DNA from: Diphasiastrum complanatum
Taxonomy: Eukaryota; Streptophyta; Lycopodiopsida; Lycopodiales; Lycopodiaceae
Length of the DNA stretch: 64,000 nucleotides
Reading direction: 5' to 3'
Assembly (NCBI GenBank): GCA_029204225.1
Contig: CM055099.1
Coordinates: forward strand, 57,363,982-57,427,981
Shown: positions 54,890-64,000 of the stretch, one piece after another
Layout of the letters: each line of letters opens with the position of its first letter
Position numbering within the stretch: position 1 is the stretch's first letter
Translations under genes and position numbers: made by a program
The notes under the pieces: model-generated
What the model was told of the DNA's origin: nothing
Databases searched by the model: none
The model's input: only the letters and a program-made list of their open reading frames with translations

Positions 54890-55520
54890 GTTCTTGTTAC
54901 ACACTAGTAGGAGCAATTGTTATGTGATTCTGGCCTATTTTGTTTAGAAACGCCAGGTAGATCGGAAAGATTACAATTAGAGCTTGCAATATGGGCTAGT
55001 TTGCGACATAGATGTCGTAGGGTCCATTATGACCAAACAGGATTGGTTTTGGGAGATGTCTATTCCAGCTACTATTCAACCTCAAAATGAACCTATAGGT
55101 ACTAATTATGTGCAGAATAGTCAAGTTGCGGGCAAGGTAAGGGTCAAAAATTCATGTGACAAGGTCCATTATAATCCAACGAGGTTGGTTTTGAGAGTCG
55201 TTTGTTCCGACTAATAGGCAACCTTGGAAATGAACCTTTAGGTACTAATCTCATATAAAATGGACAAGTTGTGGCCAAGATACGAGTCTGCGAACTTAGG
55301 CCCAAAAATTGCAATAGAAAAAGGTTGTGAAAGGATTGTATAGCCCTGAGAGAGTCCAACCTCAATCTAACGAAGGTCATAGGTTTTCATTCCCATTACA
55401 CACCAGTAGGACCAATTGTTGTGTGATTCTGGCCTACCTGGTTCAAAAACTCTAGGTAGGTCAGAAAGATTGCAATTAGGGCTAGTTTGTGACATTGTTG
55501 CGACAAGGTCCATTAGTTTG
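54890..55520. repeat. Degenerate direct repeats, nested periods
   Basis: ttgttacacactagtaggagcaattgtt.tgtgattctggcct at 54895 recurs near 55396, about 500 bases on. Between them aaggtccattat.a.ccaa..ggttggtttt...gag and aatgaacct.taggtactaat recur at roughly 55010-55140 and 55160-55260. Divergence is high. Confidence 0.75.
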
Positions 55521-56129
55521 CCTTATAAATATGCTAATTGCCAATGGATGTGTGAAACCTAATTGCTCATGAAAATTATCATTTGATACGATTTTTATGA
55601 GTTAAGATCGGCCATAATATAAGAAAGTTCTATCAAACACTAAAGCTTTAGGGTCTTTTTGCATAATGATAATAAAAAAAATGATATGTTTTAGGGTTTG
55701 CTGGAAATCAATTAGAAAACTAGTATGGAATGTTTCTATGGCATTAGAGGTGCATGTAACCTCTTATTATGCACTTGTGGTGAGTCACGCTTTCAGCTCA
55801 CTTGATCAAACCTAATACGTTTCAAATCTAGTAAGGACACTACGCTATTATTAACCCATCATTGTTGTATTGGAATCATTAGTACCTAAGGACGGTGTTT
55901 TGCTTACCTATTTGGAGATGGGTAGCTCTCAAGAGATGTCTTTGCCTCGCATCCAGGTACGAAGTTATACATAAGAACTGTGCAAAAAGTACAAAAAGGA
56001 CCAAGAGTGGATCCTGATCTGATTCTCAAGAGGGATTGGTTGTCAGATTACTTGATCTATCAATCTACTTGAGACTAAGATCAATCTAGATCAATTCTAG
56101 ACACAAAATCCTAACAAGAACAATCATGA
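55521..56129. other. Non-coding region
   Basis: No gene or repeat recognised. The aagagtggatcctgatctgat text at about 56.01 kb recurs at 57.42 kb, so this edge shares sequence with the right flank of the next Copia relic. Confidence 0.4.
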
Positions 56130-57420
56130 ATTGAAGGTAGGTCTATTTCTTGCTCACCCAGAGAACTGTTGCTCCTGATGTGATGGTGCATCCTCCTGAG
56201 ACACTTTTGCAATCATCCTTGAGGGATGCCCAACTAGCATCGCTGTAGGAAAGCATCCTGAAACCTACATCACGACAATAACACAACCCGTAATCTCTCG
56301 TTAATTGAAGATATTGCAAATTGCGTTTTGCAATCTTCCAATGTGTCGAGCTAGATTCGTGCAGAATTGGCTCATCCTGAATATTGCATAAGCAATATCA
56401 GGACATGTGTTGTCTGCAAGGTACATCAGTGATCCTATCAACTTCTTGTAAGGTATGAGCTGCATCTGTTCTCTCTCTTCCTCACTCTTCGGACAGTCAT
56501 CATTTGTCAGTACCGTCCCTGCGAGCATTGGAGTATTTGCCCCTTTGCAGTTCAGTATCCCAAAGTCCTCTAGGATCTTCTGGGTGTATCTGGACTGGTG
56601 AAGGTATAACTTACCTCCCTCATAGTTCCTTTCAATTTGCAAGCCTAGGTAACACCTGGCTTCTCCCAGATCCATGATCTCGAAATGTTTCGAATGTCTG
56701 TCTTCACTTCAGCAATTAGCTGCTCACTCCTGCAAAGTATCAGAGTGTCATCAACATACACAGTCACAATGATGATCTGTCCATTTGTAACTCTGACATA
56801 TAGATTCAAATCAGCCAACAGAGGCTTGAATCCTAATGATTTTAGGGCTTGATCTTTCTTCTTGTACCATTGTCGGACTGGCTGTTTCAGACCGTAGATG
56901 TTTCTATGCATTCTGCATCCATAGTCAAGAAGTGAATTCAAGACATATCCTAGGAGTTGATCCATATAGACCTCTTCGTCTAGCTCGCCATGCAAGAAGG
57001 CTGTCTTCTCGTCCACAATGTGGATCCTAAGGTCATAAGCTGCTGCATATGCAAATAACAGACGTAGGGACGAATGTTTAACGACAGGAGAGAAGGTTTC
57101 AGAATAGTCAATACCATATCTCTGAGAGAAACCCTTCGCGACCAGTCTTGCCTTGTATTTCGTCACATTCCCATATGGTCTGTATTTGAGCTTGAAAACT
57201 CATTTGCATTTGACAGTCTTGCGCTTATGTGGTAATGGCTGCAATGTCCATACTTGGTTCTTCCTCATGGACTCCATCTCTTCGTTCATGGCCTGGATCC
57301 ATCTGTCCTTTTCTGGACATTTTATTGCTTCCTCGAAAGTCTGTGGTTCGCCACTGAATCCGCAGAACTCTTCTAATGTGGAAGCTGAGCTGTGTGGAAA
57401 AAGTACAAAATGGACCAAGA
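56130..57420 (-). pseudogene. Copia RT and RNase H start, degenerate
   Basis: Minus strand: EAIKCPEKDRWIQAMNEEME, MESMRKNQVWTLQPLP, a stop, then 57166: KARLVAKGFSQRYGIDYSE, TFSPVVKHSSLRLLFAYA, EKTAFLHGELDEEVYMDQ and IYGLKQPVRQWYKK. The catalytic YVDD is intact (56747-56758). A shift near 56.66 kb leads to MDLGEARCYLGLQIERNYE, YTQKILEDFGILNCKGANTP and SLMYLADNTCPDIAY, then RNase H start YSDASWASLKDDCKSVSGG. The motif FLHGELDEEVYM is typical of the Copia lineage with SPVVKHSS; this differs from the other elements (FAPVAKMVS). Confidence 0.9.
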
Positions 57421-57599
57421 GTGGATCCTAATCTGATCCTCAAGAGGGGTTGGATGTTAGATTTACTTGATCTATCAATCTACATAAGATTAAGATCAAT
57501 CTAGATCAATTCTAGACATAAAAACCTAACGTGCTATTGCAAAATCACATAGAAAGCCATATCAAAAGTCTTCTATTAAGACTTATCATCATTTGGAAT
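57421..57599. other. Junction between two opposed Copia relics
   Basis: Non-coding. It includes gtggatcctaatctgatcctcaagagg, which resembles about 56.01-56.03 kb on the far side of the left relic, so the relic seems bracketed by a short direct repeat. Confidence 0.45.
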
Positions 57600-59332
57600 T
57601 AATTCACCTGGATGTTCATTTTTCTTCCTCAAAAAGTATTGGTGGTGCAACTTGTTTTATTACCTTCATTGATGATTTTACAATATATACTTTGTTGTAC
57701 CTTATTTCTTCAAAAGCTATGGTGTTTGAACACTTCCTAGTTTACAAAGCTTATGTTGAGAAATAGTTTTCTTTCAAAGTTAAGGCTTTGAGATGTGATG
57801 GAGGAGGTGAATACATCTCCAACAAGTTCTATGATTATTGTGAGGTTGAAGGGATTAAAAGAGAATTTTCTTGTGCTTATTCTCCATCTCAAAATGGAGT
57901 TGCTGAAAGAAAAAATCAATCTCTATGTGAATGTGCTAAAGCAATTCGTGTTGAAGCTTCTTTGCCTATTGAATATTGGGGAGAAGCAATTAATTGTCAA
58001 ATTATTTGTGCAATAGATTACCTCACAAAGCACTTGCAGGAAGATCACCATATGAAGTCTTGTTTAAGAATAAACCTAAGGTTGATCACCTTAGAGTTTT
58101 TGGATGTGCTTGCTTTGTTAATGTACCCTTGAAAAAAAGGAAAAGAGATGATCCAAATTCAGTCAAAGGAATCATGGTTGGATACTCATCCAACAAGAAG
58201 GCATACAGAATTTATGTTCCCTCTACCTCAATTACAATTGAGAGTAGAGATGTTATTTTCCATAAGAATCAAAAATACATCTTTGAAAAGGCCGAGATCA
58301 AAGGTTCTCAAAAGGATTCGCCTATAATCACCCTTGAAGATTATCATGGAGAGATGGGGCCGAGAATTGAGGGAAGACACCTCAAATTTTTTCACCAAGG
58401 AGATCACAAAGAGAAAGATCCGAGCCTAAGAGGCTTACATATGGAGATAAAGGCAAGCAAATGGAACTCAACTCCACTAATTATGCTTTTTTTGTTTCAC
58501 GTGAAGAGCCAAAGGATGTATATGATGCACTTGACTCAAAAGAAGGGTTTCTAGTTATGAAGGAGGAATATGATGCCTTGATTGCCAACAAGACATGAGA
58601 GCTTGTGGATCTTCCATCCAACAAGCATACTAATGGTTGAAAATGGGTTTTTCGAGTCAAATAAATCGATGGCACAATCAACAAGTACAAGGCAAGACTT
58701 TGTGCAAAGGGTTTTGTTCAATTTTATGGACTTGATTATGAGGAGACTTTAGCTCCAATTGCAAAGATGGTATCAATTAGAATCATTATTTCTATTGCTT
58801 GTTTATTCAAATGGCAAGTTTTTCAACTACATGTCTCTAATGAGTTTTTAAATGGATATCTAGAAGAAGAAATTTATATGCATCAACCTCTTGGGTTCAT
58901 CCAAGACAAGACCAAAGTTTGCTTGCTCTTCAAAAGCCTCTATGGACTAAAGCAATCTCCAAGATCGTGGTATTCTCGACTTAACACATTTCTTGATTCA
59001 CTAGGATTCAATCTTAGTAACTATGATATTCCTTCCTTGTATGTCAAGTTTTATGATAGGAATATTGTCATTCTTCTCATTTATGTTGATGATATTATCC
59101 TGACAGGAAGTTGTATCAAGTTAGTTGAAGAAACCAAAATTGCACTTGGAAAAGAATTCAAGATGCAAGATCTTGGAAAAATTCATTACATATTAGGATT
59201 AGAGATTGACTTTCATTATCAAAAAGCTTTTGTTTGTCAATCCAAGTATGCTCTTTCAATGTTAAAAAAGTTCAATATGCTAGATTGTAAGAGTATTGAT
59301 ACTCCTATGGAGCAAATTGTTAACAGGTAATT
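57600..59332 (+). pseudogene. Copia integrase-RT fragment, relative of 34.3-35.7 kb
   Basis: Integrase: RCDGGGEYISNKFYDYCEVE (second Asp), SQNGVAERKNQSLCECAKAI (Glu intact), LPIEYWGEAINCQIICAID with a shift, then HLRVFGCACFVNVPLKKRKR and GIMVGYSSNKKAYRIYVPST. The linker is out of frame near 58.37 kb. RT: MVSIRIIISIACLFKWQVFQ, LHVSNEFLNGYLEEEIYM, SLYGLKQSPRSWYSRLNTFL, YVDD at 59082-59093, KMQDLGKIHYILGLEIDF and QSKYALSMLKKFNMLDCKS. It is cut at IVNR about 59.33 kb. In the motif FQLDVSxAFLNG two residues are changed (His for Asp and Glu for Ala), the first being the catalytic Asp. Confidence 0.92.
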
Positions 59333-62300
59333 ATTTTTTAAAGAAAAAAATGTCACGCCATATCCACGTCGAGATGTCGGATACCGACGTGCACTTCAAA
59401 AATTGCTTGCCGCCACAATTTCCCGATCACCGAACTCCCATTTTGGGATTTTCTGCTTGAACGTCGGTTTTCTCAACTACGTTACACACAGCACAAGTTA
59501 GTAATATCACCTTCATGTAAAACACTTACATGAACCACTGAGTGAAATATTTTTTAACTTAGGAGATTTAAAGTTAAAGAAAAATAATAATAATTACAGT
59601 CTAAAATTATCCACAAGCTCTGACAAACAATTCGTAAAAACCTTCCAAGTATAATTATCCTTAGAATCTAATTCTGAGATATGATAATTCATTCAACTAG
59701 AATCTCTAGGAGATTAAGATATCGAATGATTAAAACTCAACAATGAGTATCCCAGATACTCTTTTGAGTTAAATGCTCCTATTTCTAGCACCAAATGCAA
59801 TAAAAGAGCATTCATTCATCTTAATAGACTTGTTTGTCTCCTCTGATAACTGGAGATCCAATCAAACAAAGAACTGTACTCAAGCATCTACAGACCATAA
59901 ACTGTAGTAGAATAGCATCCACTAGACTAGTTAGATTCTCCACAAATAAGATAATTGCGAGATCCATAGGGTCTCAATAAGATACTAGAGTAGAGAGATT
60001 CAAAACATTGATTTGAATTCTTACTCAAATAATAGATCAAGAATTAATCATCACAATTCCTTTAAATCCTCTGACAATAATTAAGTATCTATTTATGATT
60101 CGTCAATCACAATTTTATGGAATCCAAAACCATACTTAATCATTTACATGATACTGGAGTATATGTTCCACATAACTCAAGAATAGTGAGAATTATTCCA
60201 AAATCTTTCCACTAAGAAAATATTGGATTTAGGAATTTTTTCAAACAGGATTCTTTAACTGAAGTGCAATATTCAAGATCTATAAACCACTGGTAATTAA
60301 AGACTAAACGCATACCAAAATGACAATCATCTTCAAGTACATAAACTTTAGATTACGATCTAGAATCAAATCTAGATACCCAAAGTTCTGCTGAATATCA
60401 ATTCAGATATTATTCTTGGATTCATTATGATTTGTTATTCAATTGAGCGCTCTGGGATACAATCACTAATAAGCTCAGTCTATTCCTTTACTAAATAATA
60501 CTCTATCACAAGAATACTGTATATCCAATGCGCTTTCCACAAGCGCGGCTATGAAGTTGTTTGGGGTTCGAGACCAGGTGTAGAGAAGGAGTATAGCAGC
60601 AGCGGATAGCAGTTGTGAACATCAAGTAGCATTGATCTATGTGCATGCAGGGAGCCCAACGTAATTATCCAGTTTGCTACAACAAAGATTCCAAAAGCTC
60701 AATAGAGAGGTGGAGTAGCGCAGGTAGGCTACAAGTTTTTTAGAGGCTTCGTTCATAATCTACGTTGGTGCTTTGGAGATCTTTGGAAGCACTTTGGAAG
60801 TTGTAACTCTTGAAGACGGCAGAGCAGAGCGCAGATGAAGATTTGCAGATTATGATGCAAAGGCAGAGCAGAACAGAGCTTGGGTGAAGAATTTTGCAAC
60901 TTTAGCATAAACTCTAGTTTAGAAACATAAAGGTGATATAATAAAAAACCATCAGTTCTTGGTGAATCCAAATCGCACTAATCGTTTTACCAATTAACTT
61001 CAACCTGGAGTAATCAACTACTCAAGTTAATTGCCAATGATTCATAAATCTCAAATGTCTAGGTGAAGAATTCAATTATACTAGTACGACACCACATTTA
61101 GATCCTTACCCAATTCTCTTATAAGTTAATCCATAAATCTTCCACACAAAGATTTGTCAACTCTGCAAGTATATGTCAAACAATACTTGATCATATGTCT
61201 ATGTTCACCGACTAGGTTAAGTGCACCAAATAACCCTAGTAACCAGGAATACACATTAGATTCATACAAGATTAATCGTGCACATATGTGAATAATCTCA
61301 CTATGACCCAGTACATAAACACATTTTTATCTGGCAGATTCCTCCAGAACCCACATATGTTACTCACATATCTCACTGAGATCTTGTAACTCAACCACAA
61401 AAGATTTTCTATTTCTCATGAGTAAATAACATACCCATAAAGTCTCTGAGACAAATAACATTTACTCTCAGTAGTTTTCCAATCCAACTTACCTTCTAAT
61501 TACATGATTTCTTTCACTCAATCAACCCCTCACTGGTCCTAGTACTAAACTAAGATTAGGTTGATCCAATACAGAACTGTCGATCAAACTTACTTTTATT
61601 CCAACCAACATGGAATTAGTAACCTTTGACCTTTCATTGTACTACTTATCGATAATGATTCAAATATCAAACATGTTCTAGTTCCGGATTGTCCACACAA
61701 TCCCTAGAGAAATTTTTTTATTCAAAAAGTTCCAATTAAATATCTTACTAAAAATCTATCCAAAATTACTTTCAGACCAAATCTCATTTCTATACCATAG
61801 TTGGTTCTCTTCCAAAAACTATGCAACCTACAGATTCCCAAATAGAATTTTGTCCCACCAATTCACCCCTCCTTTTGAAGAAATTATAAATTTCAATAAA
61901 AGTTAACTAGAAAGATGATATATAAAAATATTTAAATCCAATAAAAGTCAATAATAAGTGCTTCCACTAAAAGATTCACTCTATTACAAATAGAACTTTT
62001 CCTTCAAATATTTTCAACCCGAGTGATAGAAACTACCATTTCATCGAAATCCATTTATGCACAAAGAAATATTCTAGGTTTAAGAAATTGAAACACTTTA
62101 ACTTTAGAATTTATCCGAATTCCAAGTCTATTCACACCAAGTAGTAATTTATATGAAATAACAGTCTTTCAAAAGAATAACTTCATGCTGGAAAAAATTC
62201 ATATAAACCAGTCTGATGTCTTATATTCGAGAAATTATTAAGAAGTAAAGGACTAATAAAGTAAGTGAGAAATATATTTGAGGGCCTCTGATTTTGTAAA

Positions 62301-63540
62301 TAATGAGATACCACATTGGGATCTAGATTAAACCTCAAAATTTTCCAAAATACCCTAAAACACACCATTGATTGTCAGATCTTTACAGTCCTAGAATGTC
62401 CTTTCCAAAATTCTTGATGTCCCATACCATCAGCTTTTTCTTCCAGAAAACCCTTAACCGCCTCATCTGATATTCTAGAGATCCATTGATCATCTAGTTG
62501 TCCTATAATCACTATAGGATATTATCTCTTGTTCCCAAACACTGGAGAATCCATTTATTTGGATGACTTGCATGGCTATCAGATGGATACCACAATCCAC
62601 ACCTGATCTTGTGATCTAAACAAAAAAATTAACATGGTTCAATATTACATTCTGATCCTTACTGGTTAATGATAAGCTTCGAATCCCCCTGGATCCAAGA
62701 GCATTAACTCTAGGGACAAGCTTCTATCAATCAACAGATTTAATGTAGTCCATGTATCAGATTCTATTTCTAACATCACAATTGACATCTAAAATTGTGG
62801 ATACCTCAATGGTTACAAAGATATAAGCTATGAATTCAACTACATGAATTTTATCCAGAAAATTAGTAATCGGTATCAAGCAATTATTTACTGGGATCTA
62901 CACAAAATCCTAACTGCAAAATACTTTTCTCAATCACACTTACTACCTTTAATGTCCACTCTTCTTCCCTCAAAATTTTCAGTTCCCTGAAAATCTTTCA
63001 GCTAAGGTATCAAGAACACGTAATGACATTAGTAAATGTTTCAAATTGATTACTGTAGGAAAAAGTTTGAAACAATTTCATTTCTATCCTATACCTTGGC
63101 TGAATAAATCATCTACTAGTATGAAAAACACTACTAGTCTGATCTTTTGAGAGGCCGAGGAAGAGTCTAGGAGCCATAAAGCTACCACGCTTTGAGAGGG
63201 AGCTGAAGAAATAGTTTGTTTTGAGCCACAAAACTCTCCTAGATTTAGAGCTCAATTTTGCAGAAACACAAGGAAGTTGCCCGGACACGAAGACCAAAGC
63301 TTTGAGGAGTGAAGACCCGAGGACGACAGTCAAATGTTCGTTGACTAAAAGATACCCGAACACAAAAAAGAAACTTTCATGGACCTAGAAAGGCTCAATG
63401 GCGAGGACCACGACAGAAAAAGACATGAAAGACGAAGAAGACACAAAGATCGAAAGGCGACGGATCTTCATGCCTCAAAGTACAAAGGAGATCGGAAAAG
63501 TACAAAGAGGACTGTTAGCAGATTCCAGAGGATCCCCAGA
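59333..63540. other. 4.2-kb AT-rich region without recognisable genes
   Basis: The left part starts near TGTCACGCC (59370), a common gypsy LTR start, right after an A-rich stretch following the Copia fragment. The remainder has no frame with a known domain; the 60753-60971, 62183-62368 and 63109-63363 minus-strand frames are not convincing. An Arg/Lys-rich 50-60-codon frame at about 63379 lies in purine-rich DNA. It may be a long LTR or decayed element. Confidence 0.4.
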
Positions 63541-63997
63541 TGTTGAGCCAAGCTGAAGACACAGAATATCTCTCACCCATGACCAGGGAGGTCTTAGAAG
63601 GAGGAGATCAGAAGAAGCTGAGAGCCGAGCATGAGAGCTGAGAAATTACTAGCTAGGATGACAGTGAATTATCTATGTGAGCCTACATGGTGTATCCCAG
63701 AGAAGAACGACCATGTAGGAGCTAGTAATACTTCCTAGGTTTTGTAAATAAATGTAGAACCCCCTTAAATAATTTAGAGTGAGCCACCTTTTGATGGTGA
63801 CCTCTAGTGGAAGGGCGATTTCCACATGTAATTTCTAATTTGGTGGAATTTCCACTTGGGCTCCACATGGGCAGCTTTCTTGCTTATTTAAGGGCCCCCT
63901 TCTCTTGTGAGGAAACTTTGAATGTATTGTCAAGTTCTCTTGAGTAAATAAAGAAGATCTCTCATGAGTTCTTGATGATTTCTAAGCTCCTTGTTCA
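63541..63997 (+). mobile_element. Probable 5' LTR of an element continuing beyond the window
   Basis: TGTTGAGCC at 63541 follows a purine-rich stretch. A TATA-like tatttaaggg is at about 63.88 kb and AATAAA at about 63.95 kb. The LTR would end ..TTCA at 63997, and the last three bases of the window are TGG, the start of a Met-tRNA primer site. Only the start and end pairs support the border. Confidence 0.5.
63645..63729. repeat. Split inverted repeat (10 + 10 bp) in LTR
   Basis: ATTACTAGCT (63645-63654) and CCTACATGGT (63682-63691) are the reverse complements of two contiguous segments, AGCTAGTAAT (63720-63729) and ACCATGTAGG (63710-63719). The pairing forms a 20-bp stem with a 27-base bulge. 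Confidence 0.85.
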
Positions 63998-64000
63998 TGG

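Noticed and set aside
63379-63540. Arg/Lys-rich frame of about 50 codons
   Set aside because: It lies in purine-rich DNA just before an LTR; composition bias explains it.

Overview
The window is a repeat-dominated stretch of a land-plant nuclear genome. Evidence for this is a plant-type 40S ribosomal protein eS12 gene with short GT-AG introns and a telo-box, the start of a plant-specific GT37 fucosyltransferase gene, Copia and Ty3/gypsy (chromovirus) retrotransposons with Met-tRNA-type primer sites, and an En/Spm (CACTA) fragment. The low gene density and the eS12 sequence would suit a seed-free plant (fern, lycophyte or bryophyte), but this is only an impression. No bacterial operons, CRISPR arrays or tRNA genes were seen.

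Layout. 1-793 (minus) is the 5' end of a GT37 fucosyltransferase gene that runs off the left edge. 2.6-6.2 kb (minus) is a decayed Ty3/gypsy polyprotein; 6.77-9.2 kb (plus) is the 3' half of a chromovirus with chromodomain and LTR. 10.4-12.0 kb (plus) is the eS12 gene, the only complete host gene. 12.7-16.6 kb holds LTR pieces, unrecognised fragments and a coiled-coil reading frame. 16.6-20.9 kb holds a gag fragment, long CT/GA microsatellites and two directly repeated LTRs around a Copia remnant.

20.9-24.7 kb carries the most interesting unit: an acidic hypothetical gene (plus) converging on a multi-exon transposase-like gene (minus) of a family I cannot classify. A second, truncated copy of the minus-strand gene lies at 38.3-39.96 kb. 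Both copies are fused to Copia gag/protease sequence, at different ends.

24.7-50.8 kb is a mosaic of at least seven Copia elements in both orientations. They are broken by frameshifts, stops and active-site substitutions. Several LTRs carry G-box palindromes, and two carry dense CATGCA clusters. 50.8-52.8 kb is a CACTA fragment with two genes head to head, flanked by two related Copia LTRs. 53-56 kb is non-coding with a degenerate tandem repeat, and 56.1-59.3 kb has two more Copia pieces. 59.4-63.5 kb is AT-rich and featureless to my reading. The window ends in a probable 5' LTR whose primer-binding site starts at the last three bases.

The retroelement reading frames do not work together as a system; they are independent, mostly dead insertions. 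The eS12 and GT37 genes are ordinary host genes between them.
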